The notes: generated by a model from the letters alone, not told the origin. Positions 1 through 11,120 are shown, counted from the first letter of the stretch. The stretch is 64,000 bases of DNA from Arabidopsis thaliana (GCF_000001735.4 NC_003070.9:20011971-20075970), one strand, 5' to 3'. Translations and numbers: made by a program.

Positions 1-2570
1 TTTATATAGAAAGGTTATGAAATAAACCTCTCTAGTTTCTTAAACATACACGAAATTGCAAAGGAAATTTCAACATTACTTGCAAAAATTTAGACATTTT
101 CTTGATTATTTTCTTATAAATCCAATGAAATTCCATAAATTTTAAACTTGCGTTTTATTATTTAAATAAATATATACATTGAATTTTTCGCTGACACAAC
201 TTCGTAGATGTTTCTGCTCACACAGCCATACAGCAGAATATTCATTCTTCGTCGTGTAGAATATTATTTAAAATTATGATTACAGTTTTCAAGAATTAGT
301 ACAAAGTTTTATTTTGTCTTTCAAAGGGTTTTAATAATTTCTTCCCTTTCTTGTTTTCGTGTGATACGATTTTTGTAGTGAACACTGTATTTACTTGATG
401 TAAGAAAGAAAAATCATTTCCAAAACTAATTAAAGAAATGATTAATTAAAAAACAAAAACAAAAAAACCAATGGTTTTGGTATTGGTTGTAATGCTATAA
501 TGAACATAAGAAAATGTAGGGGAAAGAATAAGTAAGTATTCTTACAGGTTCTCTATTATTTTAGTTATAAAGATAATAATATTGCTTATTCATGTTCAAC
601 AGTTAGGGGTCGGTACGGTGTATTTTATAAGGTCAAATATAAAATGAGATCACCATAATAGGTTGAACATTTGTAACATCATTCTAATGCTATGCAGTGT
701 TAGTCTTGGTCAATACGAAAACGTGCGACTTACCTATTACACGTCAGACATGCGAGAAATATTCGGACCACATTATTTTTAACGGGTAATTCTATTTTAA
801 TATGTGTGGCCAATCTAAATCTTTTAAATATTCAAAGTTTTATATCAGAAGATGTGATTTCGATCCGATATCATTACATCATTACATATTTCAACATCAT
901 TATTCATTACACAGAAATTTCATTCGAAAAATGTGATTTCTATCCATATTTGTACAAGTATGGTTCTATGTATGCAACAAAGCTTTTAAAATTTGTAACA
1001 AGTATCCATACCCACAAATATTTGAAACTGAGATCTCAGATATTAAAGAATTCATGGAAAAAGTGGGACACACAAGGTTTCCCTGATAATCTAATTTCTA
1101 AAATGTATTTTGAGAAATTGATATGAACTCAAACCAAATTTAATTACTAAAAATAGTAACATTATTGATAATAAATAATTTTTTCCTTAAATAATATCTT
1201 AATTCTCACCTAACATAACTAATGACCAGGTTCATGCAAATCAAATTCTCATTTGGATTTACTAAACCATCTAAACCAATTTTTAGCTCAGAAAATTCTT
1301 GCACATCAGCTTTTATTTCTTACGTTCCTTAGACTCAATAGTCAATAGTATTTAGCAAATTCATAACGGAGAACTTCAACATGTTTGAAACTAATTATTA
1401 ATGTTCAAACTACGGAGATCCAAGTACACTATTTTAATGTTGTATTTGAAAAAAAAAATTTGTAAGACATGGTATACGAACTAATCTTTACCCAAAATAA
1501 ATAAATATAATCTTTGACAAATCAACGGTATTACTATTACGGGTCGTCTGTGGATAGATATATAAAAAATTACAAACAATCGAATAACCAATGAGATATC
1601 ACAATTAGGTTGGGTGATCAAAAAAAGTCCACGGATGATACATTTGGTCATGAGAAAGCGTGTGCTTTTATATCCAAACATTATATTTGAAACATTATTT
1701 TAAAGTCCTGCATTTTTTAAAGGTGGGACTCACACCAAAAGTTAAATTCATTTTTTGTTAAGAAATATTTTTCTAATAAGCATCGAAGCAGAACTTCCAT
1801 TTAAAAAATTTACCACTATACCAACACAATGTTGATAATATTAATTGTTTTCATCTCTAAATCAAAAACCATCATTTCTAAAAGAAGATATCTGGAAATT
1901 TACGATGTCTACCTGGTAGGTAATGTGACTGCGAGACTTCTTCAATACATACGCTATTTAATAGAAACATACCCGGCCACCGACTTAACAAGCTGATCGA
2001 GATCGTTTGGCGTAAGATGGAAGTTCAATAATATTATGTGTCCTTAATTATATGATAAAAACTGACCAAACTGTACATGTATTATTACTAAATCAATCAA
2101 TATGATATTATCGTTTCATTTTAAAAAACAATATTTATCCTATGATGAATCTAAAACAAATATTTTTAAGGTTTATTAAATGATTCTATTTTTATCCGTT
2201 ATGCACATCGAAAAAATAAGAAAAACAAAATGATAATACTTTCAAAATAATGAATATATAATTTAAGATAGCATGGTTTTCTTTTACGTTTAAAATTTTC
2301 TTGTTATTTTAATTTTTTAGTTATGAAACTGATGATTTTGTATCTGTTTATTAGCTTTTTGTTATATAGTGATCTAACGGCATAAGTCCAACTAAATCAT
2401 ATAGTATTTTTTCATCAAAATTAATATATATGATTCATTCATTTTCCAGTCCAACAAAGGGATCACACCTTAAAATAATTCTTACATTACATAAATAAAT
2501 AAATTATTTAAACAAATAAACATATGACACACAAGAAATGATCATTATATGTTGAACTACAGAAACCTCA
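1..2570. other. AT-rich intergenic DNA with degraded copy of cluster upstream repeat
   Basis: I see no gene here. The first 95 bases resemble the DNA upstream of the small Gly/Cys genes (cgaaattgcaaaggaaattt; compare about 3060-3100 and 5985-6035). Blocks near 632-680 (caaatataaaatgagatc) and 721-766 match the repeated upstream DNA at 9.42 kb and 9.65 kb. This is probably upstream DNA of a family member lying left of the window, or a relic. The 106-codon frame at 806-1126 begins with GTG and shows no protein-like features. Confidence 0.5.
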
Positions 2571-2574
2571 TATT

Positions 2575-2844
2575 TTAACCGCCTCCACCACCACCACCAC
2601 ATCCCCCACCACCACCACAGCCTCCACCACCACCGTCTCCGCCACCATCTCCACCACCATCACCACCGCCACAACAGCAACATGAGTCTATTGATACAGC
2701 TCCTACATCATCACGACGCTTCTTCTTAGGCTTAGTCTGCTTCAAAACAACAAGGCCTCCATCTTTCTTTCCCTTTTTACCCTTTTTCACATCTAGCGGC
2801 TTTTTCTTCTTGCGGCAAAAGCAACAACATAAAATTCGACACAT
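2575..2844 (-). CDS. Small Cys-anchored, Gly/Cys-tail protein, copy 1
   Basis: This is an unrecognised 89-residue protein, the first of the tandem family. The start chosen is the ATG giving MCRILCCCFCRKKKK, because the frame upstream has no ATG before a stop. Order of parts: a Cys cluster directly followed by Lys/Arg (residues 1-15), a lysine-rich linker, the family motif KKDGGLVV (about residues 28-35), a basic stretch, then CCCC and a long Gly tail with regular Cys. I infer that Cys next to a polybasic run suggests S-acylation and attachment to the inner face of a membrane. There is no true transmembrane helix. Function is unknown. Codon use in the tail is GGT/GGC/GGA-rich, so slippage is likely. 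Confidence 0.65.
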   Translation of the reverse strand: MCRILCCCFCRKKKKPLDVKKGKKGKKDGGLVVLKQTKPKKKRRDDVGAVSIDSCCCCGGGDGGGDGGGDGGGGGCGGGGGCGGGGGGG

Positions 2845-2980
2845 CGTGATTGTAGAGCAAATGCAATGCAATCCTTCTGATAAAGGTCAACAATAAATGT
2901 ATATGCACCTATAAAAAAATTCTAAGCTTTTGTTTTTAAATGTTCTGAATACTGATGTAAACATATGCCATATGTACCTT

Positions 2981-3012
2981 TTATATATACTCAAATTGCC
3001 TTTGACTTTGAC
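2981..3012 (-). promoter_or_regulatory. TATA box plus tandem W-box cores, copy 1
   Basis: On the coding strand, two GTCAA cores (TTGAC on the plus strand, 3002-3006 and 3008-3012) precede TATATATAA (2982-2989). The same GTCAA-spacer-TATA order precedes four other family members. W-box cores bind WRKY factors; binding here is inferred. Confidence 0.45.
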
Positions 3013-3019
3013 AAAAGAT

Positions 3020-4435
3020 ATTTTAATAATATAGACTTGCGTAAAATATTTGTTTTTCTGAAATACATGAAATTGCGCAAGAAATTTCATTTCTGCTAGC
3101 AGGCAAATGAGACTTCCCCTCTAGGTTTACTTTGACAAAAGTCCACGGAAAACATTATACATTAGTCACAGTTATTTTTATTGGGTCAAAATTAAGAACA
3201 TTTCTTACGAATCGTATCTTTAAACATTTATGAAAGATTTTATGCTTATATGACATGGCCCTAGTAATTTTTGAAAGACAGAATTGCATATAAGGCAGCA
3301 AGGGTGAAAAAAAAAAAAAAAAGTAAAAATAAAATTGCAAGGGATATTTCAGTTACCCAGCGGTCCTAATTTATTTCATGAAATAGCTCGGGTCTTTAAA
3401 AATTACGCTAATATATGCGGTCGAAAAACTTGTAGTAGCCAAAACTCAAAAGCATGCAATAATTATGTGAAAATGCTTGCTTCTGAACTCGTTACATAAC
3501 ATATTTATAAGGCAGACCGGACCACGAAGGGATATATCTTAAGATTATAAGAAAGGGCGATATGTTAATCACAAACACTAAAGCTATATGATCACAAAAA
3601 AAGTTATCAGACTCGTAACCACGTCGAAATAAGGTATCAATTTTCCAGAGAAATCGATTGATTTGACGAAATCTTAATAAAAGACGTGTGGGACGGCCGA
3701 CTGCCTAATGAAATCAATTAAAGAACAAAACTTATTGTGAAAAAACTATGCGACTAGAGAGTGAAGATCCAACAATTTCATATTTTCATACATGCTCCCC
3801 AATCTGTACGTTGTTCGTCTGCACTCTGCAATATCGTTCTCGTACGTAGATCTACGTTGTTCGACTGCACTTTGCAAAATCAGAAAATTACTGGAAATTA
3901 CAGGAGGATGTAACTAAACAACAGCAAACAGAGATTAGATAGCCAAAACAAGAAAAAACAAATTGATAGCTTGCAATACAAGTCAAATATCTTTGATTTG
4001 AGACTATTCACATATAATTTATTCACGTTAATATATGCCGTGAAGTTGAATATATATTTATTTTGTTTTTTCTCTGAATAACACGGAATTCTGGTCTTGA
4101 TGAATTAAATTTATACGGTCAATTAAATAGAGTGAGTTCTTAGCTTATTCCAAGAAAATAAGTCAATAACACATTACAGTTAATTTTATTTTCTGCTACA
4201 TCTATGACATAAAGTCCAATATTTATGCAGTTTTTTTTTACAGCAAAAAATTCTATATATTATTAGTTTGATTCGAAAAAGTTGGTAGAGAAACTCAACC
4301 ATTCTGAAATCTTATAACTTACATGGAAAAAGATAAGATTATGAGAACAAACACCTTTTACAAGAATGCCAGCTCGGATATTCAAATTTATAGAAAAATG
4401 TGAGATCGAAAAACATCAAAAACGATAATAAATAA
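3020..4435. other. Intergenic AT-rich DNA
   Basis: No gene is supported. The left end (about 3060-3110) carries the conserved upstream repeat of the cluster (aattgcgcaagaaatttcat). The rest is AT-rich and shows no domain or RNA signature that I recognise. Confidence 0.5.
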
Positions 4436-4439
4436 GATT

Positions 4440-5240
4440 AAAGAATTCAATTTCCGTCTCAAATACCGGCTCCGGATTTTCCTCTTCAATAATTTTCACC
4501 AGCTCAGTACAATTCGTGGTGAAGGAAACCAAATCTAGAATTCTATGTATCGCCGAGTCCATAGCCCAAGTAAGGGCTTCCAATTCAGCTTGAAGGGGGA
4601 GAGAGCTCTTGTCTTACCTCTAATGCCAATTAAGCTCCTTGATGGAGTGTCGATCACGTATCCGAAACCGGATGTGTTACCATCTGCTACCCAAGAAGCA
4701 TCCACTTGACAACGGAGCTGTCCGTTATTGTTCAGGATGGCTTAGAGCAAAGTTGAACTCTCTTCCTCGTTTTCCGCTGATTGTTCAATGATTTGCGGAA
4801 GTCTCCAGTTAGTGGCTTCCGAAATTGCAAGCTGTAGGGTATCAGGTGACACAAATATCTTTATTATTAAAGGTCTTATCATTCCTAACTTTCCAAACAT
4901 ACCAAAGAATCCATGGAAAGGATTTTAGAACCTCCTTTGTTGCTTCCAAATCCTTTGTTCTCCAAAGAAAAAAATCAAAATTTGTGAAGATTGACGTGCT
5001 CGGGAAGACACCCAGATTGGTGGAAATATTGGACAAAACCCAAACTTGCATTGCTAATGGGCACTCAAAAAGAAGATGATTTATAGATTATCTCCATCGC
5101 ATCTCATACATGTACGATCTAACCCACAATGGAGATATAAGAGTTTGCTAGAGGTCGCTAGGCATTCTGAGAGGGCTTGCCAAAAGAAATGTTTGATTTT
5201 CCTACATGTTCTTAACTTCCACACTTGTTTTTAAGGCTCT
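4440..5240 (-). mobile_element. Truncated LINE (non-LTR retrotransposon), 3' end of ORF2
   Basis: On the minus strand the translation gives, in order, a zf-RVT region and a RNase H-like domain. The zf-RVT part reads KIKHFFWQALSECLATSSKLL near 5200-5130, then CPLAMQVWVLSNIST, and FPWILWYVWKVRND near 4910-4860. The RNase H part reads QVDASWVADGNTSGFGYVID near 4715-4660, and QAELEALTWAMDSAIH near 4595-4545. This is the standard C-terminus of plant L1-type ORF2. The reverse transcriptase and ORF1 are absent and at least two in-frame stops or frameshifts are visible, so the piece is dead. It sits between copies 1 and 2 of the small-gene cluster. Confidence 0.85.
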
Positions 5241-5533
5241 TTGTGCATGGTTCAGTGATCTCATTCTCCTCGTAGTACTATTGAGTCGCTCGAAAGTATA
5301 CAGATTTCACAGAATAATGATCCTATTTTGTGTGAATCCAACAAAAATCATCGACTTGGACTCTAGCTATCATATAACTATAATATATATTCGGCGATGA
5401 GTCGAGGATCCACGTAATATGTAAAGAAAACTTTGTACATTAAATTTCCAAGATCACAAGTTATAAGCAAGGCACAATTATAATAATAAAAAATTACGCT
5501 ACGCATAAGACACAAGTTAATAATTTAATAATT

Positions 5534-5827
5534 TTAACAGCCGCCTCCACAACCACCACCACAACCTCCAAAACCGCCGGCGTTATTTCCATAGCGTGTT
5601 CGACGGAGTGAACTCTTGGTGGTAGTCTTACTCGACTTTGAAACAATAAGTCCTCCATCTTTGACCGTTATACGCTTGTTTAGCCCCGGCGGAGTCGGCT
5701 GTTTCTTGGCCGTTTTGGTTACTTGCGGCGGTGGAAGCAAAGGTGAAATCTTCTTGCCCGTTTCAACCACTTGGGACGGAGATGCCGGCTTTTTCCTGAA
5801 ACAGCATAAGATACTAAACATCACCAT
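5534..5827 (-). CDS. Small Cys-anchored, Gly/Cys-tail protein, copy 2
   Basis: This is an unrecognised 97-residue product. The frame stays open to 5962, but a TATA box lies at about 5893-5902, so the ATG at 5827 (MVMFSILCCFRKKP) or the next Met at 5821 is the likely start. Parts: hydrophobic/Cys N-terminus followed by Arg-Lys-Lys, two proline-rich repeats (PPPQVTKTAKKQPTPP), the motif VKDGGLIV, a Ser/Thr/Lys/Arg stretch, and a short tail GGFGGCGGGCGGGC. Membrane attachment by S-acylation is inferred from the Cys-Cys-basic order. Function unknown. The closest relative is copy 3, inside a shared duplicated segment. Confidence 0.65.
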   Translation of the reverse strand: MVMFSILCCFRKKPASPSQVVETGKKISPLLPPPQVTKTAKKQPTPPGLNKRITVKDGGLIVSKSSKTTTKSSLRRTRYGNNAGGFGGCGGGCGGGC

Positions 5828-5891
5828 CGTTATAGGAAATATAAATGTGATGTGTATTTGTAGTGATTCGTATAGATGATAAAGCGACCTT

Positions 5892-5923
5892 ACATATATA
5901 GATAGCCCCAAGTTTCCGTTGAC
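5892..5923 (-). promoter_or_regulatory. TATA box and GTCAACGG box, copy 2
   Basis: The coding strand reads GTCAACGGAAACTTGGGGC then a TATATATG-type TATA box. The W-box core on the plus strand is 5919-5923. The pattern is nearly identical to copy 4 (GTCAACGGATACTTAGACC then TATATATG). Confidence 0.5.
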
Positions 5924-6049
5924 TTTTATGTGTGTAGATAAAGTTGCCGACATGAGCAACATGGCTCTTTATACATATTCTTCTGAAAAATACAAGAGAT
6001 TGCAAAGGAATTATCAATTTGTTTGCAAATAAATGTGGCAATGTCTCTG

Positions 6050-7500
6050 TTTATTTACTAAAATTTTAATGGATAGTAAATAAATAAATGGAATCAACTT
6101 GAATACAAGATAACATTTACCAAACTCCTTTAACCAAGAAAAACATAATTAAAAAAAAAAAACAATTACCAAACTACGTACTATCTAGTTCAACCGAGTA
6201 TTCGTTGTATATGGTCCAGAATTAAATAAAGAAAAAATCGGTTTTTAAGAACAAAAGAAACTCAAATGGTATTGCCAACCGAACTAGTTGAAGCTTAGGC
6301 TTAGCCAATTGCTTGTAAAAACAAGTCTATGGTTTTTAATCATCTATATTTTCTCTTTGACATGGTCTTTTTAGCCAATTGATATAAAGAAAAGTTAAAA
6401 ACTCTTTAGGCAAGTATGAAAGAAAAGTGTTGTGGTGGACAACCAAGTTGTAGAAATTCTATAGCCAAGTATGGCTAGGTGACGACAGAGGTTATATTAA
6501 CATGGATTTTGTGGATTTTAGAAGACTATGTATGCCAAATCTAGATTTTATATATATACGATAAATTCATCAATGACTGTTTACTGTATATTGGTTTAAA
6601 TAAATAAATAATTTGGTTAACGGACTAACGATTAAATATCAGTGTTCTAAAAAGTAGTTTAAACGGTTAAGGCTTAGACATGGTAAGCAAGCAACCATAA
6701 AAACCGTGACAATTATCTTCTCAGTATTGGAATTAGGCGTCTTGTTATTATGAGGAGATAAACATCTTATATAGGCGGAAGCGATTATAGTATTTAACAG
6801 CCGCCACATCTTTGAGACTACAATAGAGGAATAGACAAAACAGAGAAAGATGATGATTTGGATGGAAAATGCCAGAACCAAAGAGAAAGCAGAGCATCGG
6901 TTATGGGAGGAGAACTTGGTGACTGTCGAGGATGAATAGCTTTGCGTGGATGATACGTGAGATAATAGCTACAAAGGCCTTGGAGTTAGGTTGTGAAGTC
7001 GAATTAAAAGGCGCTGATTTTGTTTAAGTCATGTGTTGTAGTACTTGCATGCTTGAAAAAGAATCTTGATAATGATATGAATTGTAGACCCTAATTCATA
7101 CCAATATATGGGAGGGGAGCTGGTAAAATAGTCAGCTTTAATACTGAGTCACGGAAATAAAAGGGTACGATTTGAATTTGTTTAAAGAGGATGATTTGGT
7201 GTTAGAATCTCCTTCTTAAACATTTTTTCCTTGATTTTTGTTTCAAGAAAAGCTCTTAGGAGTTTGATCCTTGATTTTGCTGCCAAATTTATACTATGTG
7301 ATGAGTCGAGCATCCGTCATATAAACAAAACTTTATGCAAATCAGAAATTTCACATTTATGCAATCGTTTTCTCCATGAATATACATACATACACACACA
7401 TTCGATTTTTAAGATCACACCTTATTTAGAAAAGAAAACATCAAGATCACACCTTAAAATCATTATTGATATTGTTGTAGAGTGTAAAACTTTATTCACA
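6050..7500. other. Spacer between copies 2 and 3, partly duplicated
   Basis: The stretch about 6280-6480 is a diverged copy of about 7935-8160 (shared pieces include ctatggtttttaatcatcta and gtggtggacaaccaagttg). The stretch 6500-7230 is unique. A minus frame at 6639-6881 starts hydrophobic but has no ATG start or family match. About 7295-7330 matches 5395-5415 (gatgagtcga near both), which marks the segmental duplication edge. Confidence 0.4.
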
Positions 7501-7529
7501 CACCAAAAGGAAAAGAAAAAAGACCTTTT

Positions 7530-7769
7530 TTATATAAGAAGTTGAATCCGTTGCTCTTTGACCACTCGCCGTTTCGGCCGTGGCTTTTCCTTGTACGTTT
7601 TCCCCCCTTGTGCCGAAGACGAGGGAGGCTTTTTCTTGTCGATTTTGGCCACTTGCGGTGAAGGCGACGGTGGAATTTTCTTTCCTTTTTCGACCACTTG
7701 TGGCCGAGACGACGACGGCTTTATCTTGCTGCAACTGATGAAACAACACAAGATACGAAACATCACCAT
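7530..7769 (-). CDS. Small Cys-anchored protein, copy 3, lacking Gly/Cys tail
   Basis: This is a 79-residue paralogue of copy 2. The N-terminus MVMFRILCCFISC and the proline/lysine repeats (RPQVVEKGKKIPPSPSPQVAKIDKKKPP) match copy 2 closely. The KDGGL motif and the Gly/Cys tail are missing; the frame ends in VVKEQRIQLLI. The gene is either decayed or represents a tail-less variant. Promoter elements are retained upstream. Function unknown. Another minus frame over 7492-7779 is a shadow without the family pattern. Confidence 0.5.
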   Translation of the reverse strand: MVMFRILCCFISCSKIKPSSSRPQVVEKGKKIPPSPSPQVAKIDKKKPPSSSAQGGKTYKEKPRPKRRVVKEQRIQLLI

Positions 7770-7800
7770 CCTTTGTCAAATGTAAAACTGAAGTGATACG

Positions 7801-7845
7801 AATATATATGACAAAGTGACCTTTTCTAAATATCTTGCCGTTGAC
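7801..7845 (-). promoter_or_regulatory. TATA box and GTCAACGG box, copy 3
   Basis: The coding strand carries GTCAACGGCAAGATATT (W-box core 7841-7845) and then CATATATATT about 25 bases on. Spacing is longer than in copies 2 and 4. Confidence 0.4.
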
Positions 7846-8199
7846 TTTTTATGTATGTAGATATACTTGCGGGCATGAGCCACGTTGCTTATATTGCAAA
7901 CGGACTTCCAAGTTGATCAAATGGTTTCGCCAACCGAAACTAGCTGAGACTTTTTGATTAATCAAATTGCTTGTAAAAGTCTTTGAATTTTTAATCATCT
8001 ATATCTCCTCTGTTGTCTTGGTCCATTTTACATACCATAAAAAAGATTAAGCCAGTTGATAAGAAAGAAACAAAAGAAAAGTATTAACACTGTTTGGCCT
8101 TTCTTAGTACGGAAGAAAAGAATTGTGGTGGACTACCAAGTTGCAGAAATTGTATGAAATATGATCATCACATTAAAACTACGGATATCTTAATATATA

Positions 8200-8900
8200 C
8201 AACCTCCAAAGCCACTGCCACATGTTTTGAAAAGATATATATCAGTTGGAAAATTTGTAAAACTGGGTTTGCATGATAATTTTTGAAAATATGGCAGATT
8301 TGAAATATATATATCCTGAAATTTGGATTGAGCATAGAATGAAATCACTAGCTAGTTAATATTTATAAAGGTCGTTATGTAGGCTTAAATATAGATTTAT
8401 ATGTATGTGAAATATTCCTATAGTATTATTTCATCAGAAACTCCATTGGTATGGGAATCACGTTATATTGATTACAAGTAATAAGAATTAACATAATTTT
8501 TTTTGTTCTATATAATGATATTAATTAGCGATCATTTAATAATGTAGGTGGATTAATTCAGTTACGTTCTAGAAATGATTTAAGAGTACTAATAAACCAT
8601 AGATTTAAATTTAGTCTGTATCTGGTAAACATACAAATAAGCATTGTTGGAGGTCCAAGAAGCCGACCACTAGCGAATCTTTGGCCGCGATTCCACGCTT
8701 TCGAATTGGACTGTGGACGAGATGCACATTGTGAGATTTTTTATTTTTTTTTGGTGAGCTTTAGAGATAAATATCACATCATAGATTAGTTAATATATGC
8801 ATACATTTGAATCTCAGATGCACTTAAATCACACGCACAATACGAGGAAAAAAAAGCGCACACACAATCATTATAATGACACTAATATATATAACTATAC
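8200..8900. other. Intergenic DNA with block shared with 13.7 kb
   Basis: No gene is seen. About 8590-8705 is a diverged copy of 13655-13770 (shared pieces: accatagatttaaat / atcatagagatataaat, and gaccactagcgaatctttg / taccactatcgaatttttg). The 8820-8920 end resembles the 3' flanks of the other family members (acagaa.cc.cta..tt.taaccgcctccac). Confidence 0.4.
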
Positions 8901-8914
8901 AGAACCCCTAATTT

Positions 8915-9136
8915 CTAACCGCCTCCACACCCACCACCACACCCGCCTCCACACCCACCACCACCACCACACCCACCTCCGCCGCAACAACAGCCTTTGG
9001 TCTTACTTTTTTCCGAAGACGACACAACAACAAGACCTCCATCTTTTTTTCCCGTCGTTTCACCTTTTTTGACGTTATCTTTTGGAGGAGATGACTTCGC
9101 CTCCTCCTCCTTGTGATAGCATAAGAGTGCACCCAT
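8915..9136 (-). CDS. Small Cys-anchored, Gly/Cys-tail protein, copy 4
   Basis: This is an unrecognised 73-residue protein. The frame is open to 9253, but that upstream ATG lies inside the TATA box, so translation should start at 9136 (MGALLCYHKEEE). Gly2 with Cys6 fits an N-myristoylation plus S-acylation signal, which would replace the Cys-basic anchor of its paralogues (inference). Then follow SSPPKDNVKKG, the motif KKDGGLVVV, a Ser/Lys stretch, and the tail CCCGGGGCGGGGGCGGGCGG. Function unknown. Confidence 0.65.
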   Translation of the reverse strand: MGALLCYHKEEEAKSSPPKDNVKKGETTGKKDGGLVVVSSSEKSKTKGCCCGGGGCGGGGGCGGGCGGGCGGG

Positions 9137-9250
9137 CGCGATGGCCTGGTAAAGAAGGATTATAATGGCAACAATACTTATGAACCTTTTTTGTGTCTTT
9201 AAATTTTTCTGAAAATGTAATATTGATGCAAATATGAAATAGTGTCCATC

Positions 9251-9281
9251 CATATATAAATAGGTCTAAGTATCCGTTGAC
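9251..9281 (-). promoter_or_regulatory. TATA box and GTCAACGG box, copy 4
   Basis: The coding strand reads GTCAACGGATACTTAGACC followed by TATTTATATATGG. The W-box core is 9277-9281 on the plus strand. The layout is the same as at copy 2. Confidence 0.5.
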
Positions 9282-9299
9282 ATTAAACATAAAGCTTAC

Positions 9300-10320
9300 A
9301 ACATAATTTTATTGCTTTTCTGATGTATACAAGTAATTGCAGTTGAAACTTCAATCTACTAGCTCGACATGGAACTTTTCTTGTTGCTTAACTTTTCAAG
9401 AAAAAAAATGTATATAATACAGTCAAATATAAAATGAGATCCTAGTAGTCGATTGAATATAGTTGAAATTCCATGGAATTAAGACTTTATAGATTTATGG
9501 ATTGTATATTCATTAGATATCTATATCATGTGTGCAACAACTACATTTGATATATATCCCACATTCTCTTCTTTTTTTTAATGAATTAGATGATTGTTAG
9601 CTTTTGTTCGAAGACCAAAACAAGCTTTACCGTGAAATTAGAAAAATAGAAACACGTTACTTACCCAGTCTATACACCAGTCATGCTCAAGCATGCTGGA
9701 AATGTTGAAAACGTTCTAAAATCTAAACCATACACTATACAAAAACAAAAATGCACTTTCAGAAAACTGCCAGAAAAGATTATAATTAATGGCCAAAACA
9801 AAAACTTTGGAAGTGTATAATGATTAATGATTAATGATAAATTGCCCTTTCAGTTAGGTAAATAGCCCCATATCTTATTATTTAAAAAAAAAGGCTTATA
9901 ACAGTAATCTAAATATTTTCTGCGTACGAATACAAGTATTTGCAGTGGAATTTCAAGCTACTGGCAAAGAAGTGGAATTTTTCTAGTTTATTAACTTTTC
10001 ATATATTATAAGTTCAAATCTAAAATAGTAACCAAGTGATAGATTGAGACATTGAGTTGTTGAAATTCCATGGAAATTTGAATTTTTAGATTTATGGATT
10101 ATTATATATTGATGGCATGTGTGCAATAAGTAAACTTGATATAAATTTCACATTATCTTTTTTAAATGAATATTTTAATGTAATCATTGTTGTATTGAGC
10201 TTGTTCCGAAGACCAATCAATCTTTTCCCGTGAAAGTACGAAAAATAGAAAGCATGACTTTACCCAGTGCACAACACATCAGTCATGCATGCTGGAAATG
10301 TTGGAAACATTCCATTAAAT
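9300..10320. repeat. Tandem direct repeat of cluster upstream DNA (two units of about 420 bp)
   Basis: Unit 1 (about 9300-9720) and unit 2 (about 9890-10320) are collinear. Shared pieces include tacaagtaattgcagt / tacaagtatttgcagt, ttgaaattccatgga in both, gatttatggatt in both, and catgctggaaatgttg in both. Unit 1 is the upstream DNA of copy 4. Unit 2 has no gene beside it. A third, shorter match lies at 1-770. Confidence 0.6.
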
Positions 10321-10779
10321 CACTACAAAAAAGGTAAAAGAAAGAAAAGAGCATCTTTGTTGGAAATCATCCAATATCAATATAATTCACCACAGAAATT
10401 AACATGATAAGTTTAACCGTTGCAAAATGTATGTTACTCTACCGCAAAATCATGGTAAAACGTACGACATAAAATTAACAGTGATACTTTTAATTAACTT
10501 CCTAAATTTGATAGTGATATACTTTTAGAAATTGAAATATTACCACACAACGACAAAAGAAATATTACCATACAACAAAATGATCAACAGTGAATATGAC
10601 TCGAATTATCGGATGTGCAGAAAGTCAAATAGTATTGAAAGTGTGTTTGGGAAAATTTAAGCAGATTTCTTTACTATATGTACACTACAATAATAGTGTC
10701 GTTTAATAGAATACTATACCTTTAGTGATTATATAAATTCTTAACAAATTTTGAAAAAATGTTATTTATTCACAAAGTT

Positions 10780-11120
10780 TTTGATAAAAATGTTGATATA
10801 GCGAAAGTTTGGGGCTTTTGTTGATTTGGGTACTTTTCAGCCCAGAAATTAGAAAGAAAGAACATTTTTAATGTGCTTACGAAAATGGATACTTGCTGAT
10901 ATATAAATGGACTATTTTGCCCCTGTTTATTCTTCTTCTTCGTTGTTCATCTTCGTTTCTTCTTCTCTTTGTCGATTTTCTTCCTTTATTTTCCCTGAAA
11001 ATTTCAATCGTTTTTAATCACGAAAACTAAACCCTAAAGCGATAGTATATAGGGAACCCAAGTTGAAATTGAATGCATTCTTCTCGGATGACAAATTTGC
11101 GATCTAGATTCAGTTTGCAA
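10780..11120. repeat. Dispersed repeat related to 20.7-21.0 kb
   Basis: The block tcttcttcgttgttcatc ... gaaaactaaaccctaaagcg ... atagggaacccaa (about 10935-11062) matches about 20830-20990 in order. No coding capacity is seen. It looks like a piece of a non-autonomous DNA element or old shared promoter-type sequence. Confidence 0.4.

Noticed and set aside
806-1126. 106-codon plus-strand frame
   Set aside because: Starts with GTG, AT-driven composition, no domain and no splice or promoter support.
4825-5079. 84-codon plus-strand frame
   Set aside because: Antisense shadow of the LINE zf-RVT region.
5616-5879. Plus-strand frames opposite cluster genes (also 7558-7785, 8797-9072, 11332-11643)
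   Set aside because: Antisense shadows of the GC-richer small genes; His/Thr strings come from the Gly codons on the other strand.
9137-9253. N-terminal membrane helix extension of copy 4
   Set aside because: The upstream ATG overlaps the TATA box, so this stretch should be promoter and 5' UTR.
11020-11035. Telomere-like aaaccctaaa
   Set aside because: Single telo-box type motif common in Arabidopsis promoters; no repeat array.
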